Assembly (NCBI GenBank): GCA_903231505.1
Contig: CAFBRK010000344.1
Location: 18,379-82,378, forward strand
Direction of reading: 5' to 3'
Origin: Olavius algarvensis associated proteobacterium Delta 3
Lineage (GTDB): Bacteria; Desulfobacterota; Desulfobacteria; Desulfobacterales; CAFBRK01
Length of the DNA stretch: 64,000 nt
A program made the position numbers and the translations under genes. Position 1 is the stretch's first letter; every line of letters begins with the position of its first letter. The notes under the pieces were generated by a model, which saw only the letters and a list, made by a program, of their open reading frames with translations, had not been told where the DNA came from and did not search any database. This document shows positions 41,713 to 51,386 of the stretch, one piece after another.

Positions 41713-42580
41713 CCTTGCGCTGGCGATTCTATCTTTAATCCTTGAGCCCGGTGCAGTTTTCGCCAACCAGCCTCCGGGGCCTGTCCTGGCGCTGGCTGAA
41801 ATATCAATCCTGCCGATCATGATGCTGTTTACCGCTTTTGGCGGGGGGTACGGTATTTTAAGCCAACGCAAAAAAAGGAGGCGCGGTTTCCTATTGGCCC
41901 TGGGTGTCATCCTACTTGTGATACTATCCTTTGTGCATCAGGCGTCGGCGTTCCTGGTCTGCATGCTGTTTTGTTTCATTGCGATCATCAGAGGGATCAC
42001 CATGATATCCTGGGGAAAGGCGGCCTGGTCAAATGAAGAAGCGCCCGAGCGTCTAAAGGAAGCGTCACCCAGGCGTCTCATCACATTCGGGAGTTTGCTG
42101 GTTATCGGATCTGTATTTATTTCCGGAATGGCGTATGCGTTTATGTATTATTATCCGATGTCGCCAAAACGGATTGAGGAAGCGCTTGAGAAATATGTCG
42201 CTTATGAAATAGCCGGTGCGCGAATCGAAGCGGAAAAAACCGGTGAAATGCGCTTTGGTACAATGGAAAGAGACCTTTACGCGTATCGGGTAGACTCTGT
42301 TATCCGTCGCGGGAAAGTCGAATACGGAAAGGATTTTAAAAGCGTTACTGTTTACATTCCCCCAAATGTTACCACCGGATATGGGTATGGTTGGTTCCCC
42401 TTTTTCCCGTTTAATTATATCGTTTCCTATCCATCCTACCGTGGTGATGAAACCGGGCGGATTCGCATGATTCGTACTCACGAACAATTTGAGCAGTGCC
42501 CGGTCTCTGCTCCGGTTGTCAAAACAGTCAGCGAAAACGACATCAAAAATGCCATGGCAGATCTGAGGAAGCGGGAATGA
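41696..42580 (+). CDS. Unknown polytopic membrane protein (second of a pair)
   Basis: This 294-residue protein has four or five hydrophobic stretches in the first 150 residues (LALAILSLILEPGAVFA, ISILPIMMLFTAFGG, GFLLALGVILLVILSFV, LVCMLFCFIAIIRGI, FGSLLVIGSVFISGMAYAF). A soluble, mixed C-terminal part follows with GYGYGWFPFFPFNYIV. No family is recognised. The upstream gene overlaps it by 17 bp. A shared envelope task is inferred from the coupling. Confidence 0.65.
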   Translation: MKRILSLALAILSLILEPGAVFANQPPGPVLALAEISILPIMMLFTAFGGGYGILSQRKKRRRGFLLALGVILLVILSFVHQASAFLVCMLFCFIAIIRGITMISWGKAAWSNEEAPERLKEASPRRLITFGSLLVIGSVFISGMAYAFMYYYPMSPKRIEEALEKYVAYEIAGARIEAEKTGEMRFGTMERDLYAYRVDSVIRRGKVEYGKDFKSVTVYIPPNVTTGYGYGWFPFFPFNYIVSYPSYRGDETGRIRMIRTHEQFEQCPVSAPVVKTVSENDIKNAMADLRKRE

Positions 42581-43082
42581 TCATAAAGGGAATAATGGTC
42601 GGCTCAAGCGATGCTATTCATGTGACACGATGATCCCACATATTTACCCGACATATTGACCTTTAACCCGAACACTGCATGAAATCTTTTCAGCAACACC
42701 ATGTCGAGAGAATGCGCACCCATAGATGCTCGGCGTCGGGATCGCTATCGGTATCGGAATCGAGACAGGACGGCTATCTTCGAAGTCGATACCGATTTCG
42801 ATGACTCCAGTGCGTTGGCATTTTTATAACGTCTCTCAATCGGAACGGAATTCTGACATCTGCTCTAAATCGTAGGCATGCCCCCTTCAAAATTGTATGC
42901 ACGTCATACCAACAAATTTGTATGCACCCCCCACCAATTGTGTCGTTCCAGCGTCGGCAATAAAATTTTAATTCAGTGAATTCGGCAGGTTAAATCTGGC
43001 ACGGTTCCTGCTCTATCTATAATTCTTACCGCAAGAATTGCGACCACCATAAACGTCGTATGAGATTGTCAAGGAGAGTGCC
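42581..43082. other. Intergenic region with several repeat fragments
   Basis: No gene is present. It holds the third copy of the gcaacattcg-type repeat (42662-42694), and a fragment of the tatagc family (42836-42864, cggaacggaattctgac). A direct repeat of aattgtatgcac occurs at about 42890-42932. An aatcgagacaggacgg...gaagtcgata stretch (42761-42792) resembles 55634-55665. It looks like a graveyard of small elements. Confidence 0.55.
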
Positions 43083-43259
43083 ATGAAACAAATCCAGCCT
43101 GATGAGATCGGCTACTATGGCCGACCTGTTACGGACCTGACGAGAGAAGAGCTTCTACAGTTGGTCTCAGAGCTGTGCTCGGTGCTAAAGGAATGCCATT
43201 GCAATACAGCACATCACACTGAGCCGCCTGCTGTTGAAACACATCGTCAACTGCATTGA
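43083..43259 (+). CDS. Small unknown protein, 58 residues
   Basis: ATG 43083 is preceded by a good aaggagagtgcc site. The frame encodes 58 residues (MKQIQPDEIGYYGRPVTDLT...) with a helical, Leu/Glu-rich middle, two Cys and several His near the end (CHCNTAHH). The Cys/His cluster suggests metal binding. No family is recognised. The site and codon use support a real gene; function is unknown. Confidence 0.55.
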   Translation: MKQIQPDEIGYYGRPVTDLTREELLQLVSELCSVLKECHCNTAHHTEPPAVETHRQLH

Positions 43260-43519
43260 AAGACGTCCCGGTACCGGATTGTGATAAAATTGGAGCCTTC
43301 CAGCGGATTCCTGAGTTTTGTTCTCATTTAAAAGAGATTCACTATCTCTATTGCGCGAACCCACTCATGCATCCTGATATACCAGAGAAAATACAAAAAG
43401 AACGGAACAAGCGATGTCACGAATATGATCCGACAATCATAAATCCGTGCCTTCCGTTTCGGCCCAAGAACACCAATGTTACCCACCCCATCAAACCTCT
43501 AAACATCTATTCATTTTAA
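43256..43519 (+). CDS. Possible small unknown protein, 87 residues
   Basis: A TTG at 43256 overlaps the stop of the upstream 58-residue gene. The 87-residue frame carries several Cys (CSHLKE, YCANP, RCHEYD, NPCLP). The overlap would fit a coupled pair. There is no ribosome-binding site, codon use is uneven and no family is recognised, so it may be an accidental frame. Confidence 0.25.
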   Translation: MKDVPVPDCDKIGAFQRIPEFCSHLKEIHYLYCANPLMHPDIPEKIQKERNKRCHEYDPTIINPCLPFRPKNTNVTHPIKPLNIYSF

Positions 43520-44304
43520 TTTAGAATGGACCACGTTTGAAGGCTGAACCGGGTGCCCGGCGGCAGAAAACCGATGCGCATGTTGTTGAAGCGCAAGGGC
43601 TCGCCTTCAGCTACCGTCTGGTAATTGGCGCCGTTGACCCCGTCGCTGTTCAGAACGGTCACCATGTCAGCGCCGATCACCTCGAATACATCGTTGGGAT
43701 AGACTACAATCCCGGTATTTTCATCGATACCGATTCCTTTTTCGCACTTTCCGCTGATCAGAAACTGCGAGAGCCTGGCGAGCCGTTGACGAGCGGAAAA
43801 GTGGGTGTCAATGATCACCCCGTCGATCAACCCGAACCCTTCCATGGATCCGATGGAGCCTTTGAGAGATCCCTTGTAATCACCATCAAAAATCATGGGG
43901 TTTCCGACCGCCGAGGCGCCGGCGCTGGTGCCGGCGATGTGCAGGTCGCCGGCTTCAAACCGGTCCCGAATCCGACGGAATAACCGGGTGTGGATCAAAC
44001 GGGAAACCAGCCTCACCTGATCGCCTCCGCTGAAATAAATCAGGTTTGCCGCCTCCACGGCAGACAGGTACTGTTCCCTGTCGGCTTCCTGGACATCCCG
44101 GATATCCAGGCAGGTGGTTTGTTCAATTTCCAGCAGGTTGAAGGCGTCACCGTAATCGCGATGCATATCCCGCGGGTAGCAGGATGCCGTGGGGATCAGA
44201 ACAATTTGTGCAGGCTGAGCCACATCCAGGATGTGCTTCAGAATAGTGCGATCACCACTGTTGTTTTCGGCGCCTCCGATCAAAAATAAGTATCCTCTTT
44301 GCAT
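43516..44304 (-). CDS. cphB: Cyanophycinase
   Basis: This 262-residue serine exopeptidase splits cyanophycin into beta-Asp-Arg dipeptides. The catalytic Ser lies in AGTSAGASAVGN. The GGDQVRLV, IDTHFSARQRLARL and GIGIDENTGIVV segments match the family. ATG 44304 (MQRGYLFLIGG) is chosen by homology; a GTG at 44349 with agga is an alternative that adds 15 residues. It lies just downstream of cyanophycin synthetase on the same strand. Together they store and release nitrogen and carbon. It has no signal peptide, as expected for the cytosolic form. Confidence 0.92.
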   Translation of the reverse strand: MQRGYLFLIGGAENNSGDRTILKHILDVAQPAQIVLIPTASCYPRDMHRDYGDAFNLLEIEQTTCLDIRDVQEADREQYLSAVEAANLIYFSGGDQVRLVSRLIHTRLFRRIRDRFEAGDLHIAGTSAGASAVGNPMIFDGDYKGSLKGSIGSMEGFGLIDGVIIDTHFSARQRLARLSQFLISGKCEKGIGIDENTGIVVYPNDVFEVIGADMVTVLNSDGVNGANYQTVAEGEPLRFNNMRIGFLPPGTRFSLQTWSILN

Positions 44305-44365
44305 TCCAGTAGAATCCGCCTTTCGTGTCAAAAGAGACCAGATGCCCACATCCTCATGCGGGCCA

Positions 44366-46987
44366 CTATTTTAAGGTCAGTTCGATATCCTCTTTCATGG
44401 CGTACAGGTGCTGAATGACCCGTTCGACTCTTCCCGACATGATGCACACCAGGTCATCCTTGCCGGCGAGGTAGAGGGCATGGTTTATCGCCTCCATCTC
44501 CCTGGGGATCTTATCGATACTCTGAGCATCAAAGCCTTCCGCGACAAGCGCCCGTTCGACCAAAGTCATCAATTCCCCCGCCGTTCTGCCGCGGAGGTCC
44601 TTGTCTTCGTAGACAACCGCATGGTCGCAATACCTGGCAATTATACCACATATTTTGCGAATATCCTCGTCCCGGCGATCGCCCACGACATCAAATACAA
44701 TAATCCGGCGTTGGTGACCCATGCGTTTTACCAGGTCCAGAATGTTTTCATAGGCAGACGGATTATGGGCGTAATCCAGCATGACCTCCACGTTCTCGAT
44801 GGTGAAAAAATTTGTCCGGCCGGGGGTTTGTGACGGGGAAGGAAAAAAGGAGACCAGGCCCTGCCGCATCTCCTCGATTTTAAGGGCCATGGCATGGGCG
44901 ACGGCTGTCGCGGCGAGGGCATTCTGGATGTTGAACAAGGCCCGGCCCTCCATGGTCAGTGGCATTTCCACGGCCCGTGCCACAGGAACGGCCATTTCAC
45001 CCGAGGCAATGGTGATATACCCGCGATCGTACAGCACGGCGGTATGCTCATTTTCGATATGTCCCTGGACAATCGGATTCGAGGGCCGCAGCGAAAAATA
45101 GATGATCTTTTCCCGGCAATACTGGGCCATGTTGACGCATTGTTCATCATCGGCGTTCAATACCGTCACGCCGCCCGTGCGCACCATTTCGGCAACCACC
45201 GATTTGACCTTGGCGAGATCTTCGATCGTATGGATGCCCTTGAGCCCCAGATGATCCGGCTGCACATTGAGCACGACCCCAACGTCGGCCATCTTGTAGC
45301 CCAAACCCTCCCGCAAAATACCCCCCCGGGCGGTTTCCAGCACCGCGCAGTCGACCATCGGATCACGCAACACCACCCTGGCCGAATGGGGACCGCTCAT
45401 ATCGCCGCTGACGATGAGACGGTCGCGCAAATAAATCCCGTCGGTGGTGGTCATCCCGACGCTGTAACCGACCCCCTTCAGCAGGTGGGCAATCATGCGA
45501 ACGGTGGTGGTTTTGCCGTTGGTTCCGGTTACGGCCACGATCGGGATATCGGAGGGCGAGCCCTCGGGGAAGAGCATGTCGACGATCGGCTTGGCCACGT
45601 TGCGTGCCTTGCCCTTGGCTGGAGCCAGGTGCATCCGCAGCCCCGGAGCCGCATTTACCTCGATGACGGCACCACCGATCTTGCCGACCGGCTTGCTCAA
45701 GGTTTCGGCCATCACATCGATGCCGGCAATATCCAGGCCCACGATCCTGGCAATGCGCTCGGCCATGAAGCGATTGGCGGTGTGCACCCTGTCCGTGACG
45801 TCTTCAGCCGAGCCACCGGTGGAGAGATTTGCGGTCAGTTCCAGCAAGAAGAATTCCCCGGCTTCGAGGACCGTTGTCATCTCATATCCGGATTTGGTCA
45901 ACAAATGCTCGGTGACCGGAGAAATCCGCAAGCGGGTCATCATTTTTTCATGACCAAAGCCCCGGTCGGGATTCTGGTTTTCAATGTCAATCAATTCGGC
46001 GATCGTGTGCGTGCCATCACCGGTAATGGCGGCAGGCACCCGTTTGGCAGCCGCCACGAATTGGCCGTCCACCACCAACAGGCGGTAATCGCTGCCGGTC
46101 AGATATTGCTCCACGATGACCCGGTCGCTGATCGCCTTGGCACGTTCGAATGCCGCCGCCACCTCTTGTTCATTGGAAAGATTGGTGGTGACGCCCTTGC
46201 CGTGGTGGCCGTCGTGTGGTTTGATCACCACCGGATATCCGATCCATTCGGCGTCCTCAACGGCGCTCTCGAGTCTTCGGACCACAGTCCCTTTGGGTAC
46301 GGGAATACCGGCATCCTCCAGTATGTTTTTCGTCAGGCGTTTGTTGCCGGCGGTTTCCACGCCGATCAGGCTGGTGTTGGATGTCAGTGCCGCCTGAATG
46401 CGCTTCTGGTACTTGCCTTCGCCGAGCTGGACCAGATTGTAGTCGTCGAGTCGAATGACGGAGATCCCGCGCAGTTCCGCCTCTCGAATGATCTCCGCAG
46501 TTGACGGTCCCAGGTAGTAGTCATCCCGGATGTCCTTCAACTCGGCAATGGTCTCTTCAAGATCGTATGGTTTTCCCGTCAACAGCGCATTGACCATGTT
46601 GACGGCTTCAACCCCGGCAAACAGGCCGGCCTCTTCCACCCAGTAACTGAAGATAACCTCAAACACGCCTTCGGTATCCGTGTCGATGGTCTTGCCGAAT
46701 CCCACATCCATATAGGCGATGTATTGAAGCTCCAACGCGATGTGTTCGATCACGTGGCCCAGCAGCGTTCCTTCTTGCATGCGGGTGATCAGGCCTCCCT
46801 TGACGCCCTCGGAGCAGCGATGATCCTCGAGGCTGGGCAGCATTTCCAGCAGATGGTCGACAAAGCCCTCGATCTGGTTGGTGAACACCTCGTTGTATGT
46901 GCCCAAATCGATTTTCAGAACGATCACCGGTCGATAACTGTATATGTTTGCCCCTCTCAGGGCATATTTGGTCAGAATTTCAATCAT
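44366..46987 (-). CDS. cphA: Cyanophycin synthetase
   Basis: This 873-residue enzyme adds Asp and then Arg to the growing multi-L-arginyl-poly-L-aspartate chain, using ATP. An N-terminal domain is followed by an ATP-grasp part (YPVVIKPHDGHHGKGV, VIEVNAAPGLRMH). The Mur-ligase-like part has the P-loop VTGTNGKTTT and DYAHNPSAY. Length and motif order are those of complete CphA. The start at 46987 (MIEILTKYALRG) is preceded by aaggagtg; 47023 is an extension. The cyanophycinase gene follows after 61 bp. Confidence 0.96.
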   Translation of the reverse strand: MIEILTKYALRGANIYSYRPVIVLKIDLGTYNEVFTNQIEGFVDHLLEMLPSLEDHRCSEGVKGGLITRMQEGTLLGHVIEHIALELQYIAYMDVGFGKTIDTDTEGVFEVIFSYWVEEAGLFAGVEAVNMVNALLTGKPYDLEETIAELKDIRDDYYLGPSTAEIIREAELRGISVIRLDDYNLVQLGEGKYQKRIQAALTSNTSLIGVETAGNKRLTKNILEDAGIPVPKGTVVRRLESAVEDAEWIGYPVVIKPHDGHHGKGVTTNLSNEQEVAAAFERAKAISDRVIVEQYLTGSDYRLLVVDGQFVAAAKRVPAAITGDGTHTIAELIDIENQNPDRGFGHEKMMTRLRISPVTEHLLTKSGYEMTTVLEAGEFFLLELTANLSTGGSAEDVTDRVHTANRFMAERIARIVGLDIAGIDVMAETLSKPVGKIGGAVIEVNAAPGLRMHLAPAKGKARNVAKPIVDMLFPEGSPSDIPIVAVTGTNGKTTTVRMIAHLLKGVGYSVGMTTTDGIYLRDRLIVSGDMSGPHSARVVLRDPMVDCAVLETARGGILREGLGYKMADVGVVLNVQPDHLGLKGIHTIEDLAKVKSVVAEMVRTGGVTVLNADDEQCVNMAQYCREKIIYFSLRPSNPIVQGHIENEHTAVLYDRGYITIASGEMAVPVARAVEMPLTMEGRALFNIQNALAATAVAHAMALKIEEMRQGLVSFFPSPSQTPGRTNFFTIENVEVMLDYAHNPSAYENILDLVKRMGHQRRIIVFDVVGDRRDEDIRKICGIIARYCDHAVVYEDKDLRGRTAGELMTLVERALVAEGFDAQSIDKIPREMEAINHALYLAGKDDLVCIMSGRVERVIQHLYAMKEDIELTLK

Positions 46988-47559
46988 CGGGCACTCCTTG
47001 GATTTGGGTTGATCAACGCTCATGCCGGTCTGATGGTTGCTTACAACAGGGCATGTTTAGGTTGCAAGCGGGATTCACCTGTCGGCGTCCACTTCAGCCT
47101 CCGGACCCAACCGCCATGATCCGGTGCTTTCAAATGGAAAGACGCGCCAGGCAGGCCACACAGGGCGATAACCGTGCTGCCGGCTGGGGGGATGTGAGAT
47201 AACCATGGCCTATCCTCATTGATCGTTTCGACGGCCGTTGGCCGATCGGTGGAATGGGGCCTCTGAACATAATACCGGGGCGGTTCCACTGCCGCACCTC
47301 AAATGTTGAGAATGCCTCCTAATATCCTCTTATCATGCCGCTGTATCCAGCTTAATGACTTTTTCGTACTTCTATTTCGACTCCGCTTCATAGGTTTGTC
47401 GTATTTTTTCAAATCAGCGGATTCTGTTGTTGAACCTCCCTTACCGTTATAATAGCCTGCCGAACATGTGCACGCATGCATTCCATATAGAACACGATGA
47501 GTTCCGTATTCATCGAAACGCTTTAGGAATCTGGCCGCTCAACCCACGGGAGAACACTT
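46988..47559. other. Divergent intergenic region between cphA and the LamG protein
   Basis: No convincing gene is present. A minus-strand frame at 47041-47289 has no ribosome-binding site. A tataat hexamer at 47448-47453 with ttgttg 15 bp upstream (47427-47432) may serve the LamG gene about 100 bp further on. The rest is unremarkable. Confidence 0.4.
47427..47453 (+). promoter_or_regulatory. Candidate sigma-70-type promoter for the LamG gene
   Basis: A perfect -10 hexamer tataat (47448-47453) is preceded by ttgttg (47427-47432), giving a short 15-bp spacer. It is about 107 bp upstream of ATG 47560. The short spacer weakens the call. Confidence 0.3.
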
Positions 47560-50500
47560 ATGCTTCGAATACTTCTGAAGGCGCTGTTTCTCAATCTCCT
47601 CCTCATCGCACTCTTCAATGTTCCACCCTGTCAAGCCGCAAAACCGATGGCCATACCGACATTTCATTCCATCGGGATTTATTTCAGTCCAAACGGCGGC
47701 AGTGAGGACAATGCCTGCCATGTGCACTATAAAATTCTGGGGGAGCGCGGCTGGAAACAAGGACAAGATCTCTGGTTCGACGCCCGAAACCGTGAATACC
47801 GGGGCAGTCTGGTAAATCTGATTCCCGGCATTACGTATAAAATCAAACTAACGCTTGAAAAAACCGGCCGATCCCGCAGGGTCATTGCCACCACCTGGAA
47901 GGAACAGTTTCCCATCGGCGACATTGTTTATCTGCCGTCCGGCACCTCCGGGGCAACCGTTCACATAAACGAATCGGGAACGCCCGACGCCTATCGTTTG
48001 TACACGCATCCGGAAGGGGCGGATACCATTATCGATGTGAGCAACGGGGCAGACCACTGCCTGGAGATCCGTGCGTCCTATGTGATTATCCGGGGGCTGA
48101 TACTGAAAAACGCCCGTATCCACGGCATCCGTTTAATGCCCGGTGTCCATGATGTGATCATTGAAGATTGCGATATCAGCGGATGGGGGCAGATCGCAGA
48201 GGACGGGTGGGGAAAAAACGAACATGCCGGCATTTACTCGAACAGCGCCGACAATGCGCGAATCATTATCCAGAGAAACAAGATTCATCATCCCCGATCC
48301 GATACCAACAGCTGGAAGGAACACCGCGCCATCTACGGCTATCATCCTGCCGGACCCAAGGCGATCACCTTGAAGGCCAGTGCCGGAGGCCACGTCATCC
48401 GGTACAACGAGATCTACTCCGACGATGATCATTACTTCAACGACGCTATCGGAGAGTCCGGTAATTTCGGTCCCGGATTTCCGAACGCCGACACGGATAT
48501 TTACGGCAATTTTATCGAGCGATGCTGGGACGACGGCATTGAAAGTGAAGGCCATAACCGCAACGTGCGCATTTGGGGCAACTACATCGACCGGACCACC
48601 ATCGGTATCGCCGCCGCTCCGGTTCACGAGGGGCCGTTGTACATCTGGCGAAACGTGATGCACAGCAGTCGCAAAGGGCCACTGCCGGAACACAACTACG
48701 GCCAGCCGCTGATCAAACTTGGCGGCGGGAGAAAGGATGCCGCCAGCCCCTATTACGGAGACGGGAAAACATACATCTTTCACAACACCTCACTCCTACC
48801 CTCGGCAGATACCGGGTTGGCCGGGCATTCGACCCAGATCAATGGTGACACCCGGGAGCTGCGAAACTGCGTCACCCGAAACAATGTGCTGGAGAGCGCC
48901 GGTGACGGGCACCATGCCATCTTCAACAGAACAGAGGATCCACAGAATGATTTTGATTATGATCTCTACAATGGCCTGATTTACTGGGGTGCCGATATCT
49001 TCGAGCTCAACGGTGTTCAGGGCCGTCCGGTCTATACCAAGAACGTCGGCTTTGATCCGGACGAAGGAACCGGCAACTTTCACCAAACCGCATCCAGCCC
49101 GGGTTACGATACCGGCCTGCCCATTGCCAATTTCAACGACGATTTCACCGGTGAAGCACCGGACATGGGCGCCCACGAGACGGGCACCCCGCCCATGGGA
49201 TTCGGGGTCGCGGCGACGTATTTAAAACCCCAGGGACTGGTGGGGTTCTGGCCGTTTGATGAAAAACGGAATTTCTCGGACATTATCGACAAGTCGGGAA
49301 ACGGCAATACCGGTGCCATGCATGGAGATGTGTTTCGCAGAAAAGGGGAATACGGCCGGGCCCTTAAATTCAAGGGCGATTCCGATTACGTCGAAATTGC
49401 CGACCCCGGTGAGAGCGCACTGGATATTGCCGAATCTATGAGCATCGCCCTTTGGGTCAAGCGGACGAGAGACACGGCCGGGGATCAATGGTTCCTGTCG
49501 AAACCGGGCGCTTATGCCTGGAAATTTTCCAACGGCAGGGCCTATTTCTACATCTACACACCCCATGAGATGGTGATCGAATCCTCCCCGATTCCCGGCA
49601 AGTCGTGGCACCATCTGGCCGCGGTATATGATTTTTCAGAAGAAGAGGTGCGGATCTATATCGACGGCGTACCGGATGCCGCCCAGCCGGTGACCGGCGC
49701 CATCGCGACCACCAACGAAAGCCTGATTTTCGGACATCCTTCCGATGCGTGTCTGTTCGGGAAGCTGGACGATATTCACCTGTACGAGCGGGTACTGAGC
49801 GAAGACGAGATCCAGGAACTGGCCGGCATAACAAAAGACAACTCCCTGGCCGCCTATTTTGATCTGGAAGAAGGACTGGGGACCGCCATTAACGATATCT
49901 CCGGCAACGGCAATACAGGAGACGTGTTCGGAAATACCTCCTGGGTCACCGGAAAGTCGGGTACCGCATTGGAATTTCATGGAGACACGGACCACGTTCA
50001 AATTGCGGACAATTCGGGCAGCCTCACGATCGCTGGGGACTTCAGTATCGCCCTGTGGTTGAAAAGAACGAAACGCACCCAGGGCGATGAATGGTTTTTT
50101 TCCAAACCCGGCACCTATGCTTGGAAAATCACCAACGACACCCCTTACTTTCTGATCTACACGCCGGATATTACCGTTGTCACGCCGTCGAAACTTGATT
50201 TGAATCGGTGGCACCATCTTGTCGCAACGTACGACCAGAGCACCCAAACCGTTACCATTTACATCGACGGCGAGCTGGACACCTCAGCGGCAGTTGGTGC
50301 TGAACTGAATCTGACGTCGTTTGATCATACGCTGGGCCATGAAAGCGATGCCTGCCTGAATGGAATATTGGATGACGTGCAGGTTTACAACAAGGCGCTG
50401 AGTCTTTCAGAGGTTCAGGCCTTGTACGGTACCCTGCAAACGTCACATATGGCCGGTCACTGGGCATTGGATGACGGGGCCGGATCGGTTGTCACAGACA

Positions 50501-51054
50501 CTTCGGGCCACGGCAACGACGGAACCCTCGAGGGGGATACCGCCTGGGGCGAAGGAAAATCCGGAACCGCCGTGAGCTTCGACGGGAAGTACGATTATAT
50601 TCACATTCCGGACACCTCGGGAGATCTGAACATTCCCGGTGATCTGAGCATTTCCCTGTGGATTAAACGGACCGCCAGTACCCGGGGTGACGAATGGTTC
50701 ATTCGCAAAGACTTTGCCTACGGGTGGAAGCTATCCAACAGTATTCCGTATTTCTTTATTTGGACACCCCATCTCACCCTCGTAGAACCGGCTCCCGGAA
50801 CGACAATCGGCGCGGACAATGAATGGCATCACCTGGTCGCTGTCTACGATACCGCTGGAGAAAGCGTCTTGATCTATATCGACGGGGTTCTGAATACATC
50901 CCATACCGTCAGCGGTGAACTGGCTCAAATCCAGGGACCTTTGATACTCGGCACCGACAATGACGCCGGCATGATCGGAATGGTAGACGATGTCCGAATC
51001 GTCAACACGGCGTTACGTGCGGAAGAGGTTCACCAACTGTACATGGACCAATGA
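47560..51054 (+). CDS. Secreted right-handed beta-helix protein with three LamG-like domains
   Basis: This 1164-residue protein has a signal peptide (LLLIALFNVPPCQA). An N-terminal part is followed by a parallel beta-helix (about 150-450: IIRGLILKNARIHGIRL, IIIQRNKIHH, VRIWGNYIDR). Three LamG/concanavalin-like repeats lie at about 565-765, 765-965 and 965-1160. Each begins with GFWPFDE, AAYFDLEEG or GHWALDDG and carries DxSGNGNTG, ALWVKRT and WHHLVAVYD motifs. Beta-helix parts of this kind bind or cut polysaccharide; LamG parts bind sugars or protein. No sorting tail is seen, so it is likely secreted. Carbohydrate binding or lyase action is inferred. Confidence 0.88.
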   Translation: MLRILLKALFLNLLLIALFNVPPCQAAKPMAIPTFHSIGIYFSPNGGSEDNACHVHYKILGERGWKQGQDLWFDARNREYRGSLVNLIPGITYKIKLTLEKTGRSRRVIATTWKEQFPIGDIVYLPSGTSGATVHINESGTPDAYRLYTHPEGADTIIDVSNGADHCLEIRASYVIIRGLILKNARIHGIRLMPGVHDVIIEDCDISGWGQIAEDGWGKNEHAGIYSNSADNARIIIQRNKIHHPRSDTNSWKEHRAIYGYHPAGPKAITLKASAGGHVIRYNEIYSDDDHYFNDAIGESGNFGPGFPNADTDIYGNFIERCWDDGIESEGHNRNVRIWGNYIDRTTIGIAAAPVHEGPLYIWRNVMHSSRKGPLPEHNYGQPLIKLGGGRKDAASPYYGDGKTYIFHNTSLLPSADTGLAGHSTQINGDTRELRNCVTRNNVLESAGDGHHAIFNRTEDPQNDFDYDLYNGLIYWGADIFELNGVQGRPVYTKNVGFDPDEGTGNFHQTASSPGYDTGLPIANFNDDFTGEAPDMGAHETGTPPMGFGVAATYLKPQGLVGFWPFDEKRNFSDIIDKSGNGNTGAMHGDVFRRKGEYGRALKFKGDSDYVEIADPGESALDIAESMSIALWVKRTRDTAGDQWFLSKPGAYAWKFSNGRAYFYIYTPHEMVIESSPIPGKSWHHLAAVYDFSEEEVRIYIDGVPDAAQPVTGAIATTNESLIFGHPSDACLFGKLDDIHLYERVLSEDEIQELAGITKDNSLAAYFDLEEGLGTAINDISGNGNTGDVFGNTSWVTGKSGTALEFHGDTDHVQIADNSGSLTIAGDFSIALWLKRTKRTQGDEWFFSKPGTYAWKITNDTPYFLIYTPDITVVTPSKLDLNRWHHLVATYDQSTQTVTIYIDGELDTSAAVGAELNLTSFDHTLGHESDACLNGILDDVQVYNKALSLSEVQALYGTLQTSHMAGHWALDDGAGSVVTDTSGHGNDGTLEGDTAWGEGKSGTAVSFDGKYDYIHIPDTSGDLNIPGDLSISLWIKRTASTRGDEWFIRKDFAYGWKLSNSIPYFFIWTPHLTLVEPAPGTTIGADNEWHHLVAVYDTAGESVLIYIDGVLNTSHTVSGELAQIQGPLILGTDNDAGMIGMVDDVRIVNTALRAEEVHQLYMDQ

Positions 51055-51386
51055 GCGGAAGTGGATCTTTTGCCGTCGAACAGGCGGATCGTAAACGTAG
51101 CAGGGCAGGATGCGCGGAAAGGATCGGACCGACCTGAATATTGAATGACAGGTATGTCTAACTGACGCGAATTTTGGCCTGCAACGTCAATTCTGCCTTT
51201 CACATCACCCCTCCGGTAAAACAACTGCTTGAAAGGCCCGGGGCAACGTGTCCGCCCGTCCAGGCACTATCCGGCTCTTGACACGTCCTTTGAGGTTATT
51301 AGCCTCATGTACGTGGGGATTACGATCGCTTGCAAGTCTACACGCCTGGGAAAGCCGGTGGATAGCAACAGGGAGGCGGGTCAACG
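51055..51386. other. Gap between LamG and methyltransferase genes
   Basis: No gene, hairpin or repeat that I can support is seen in these 330 bases. A gggaggcgggtc run at its end is the ribosome-binding region of the methyltransferase. Confidence 0.4.

Noticed and set aside
47041..47289. 82-residue minus-strand frame upstream of cphA
   Set aside because: No ribosome-binding site or recognisable motif; it overlaps the likely cphA promoter region.
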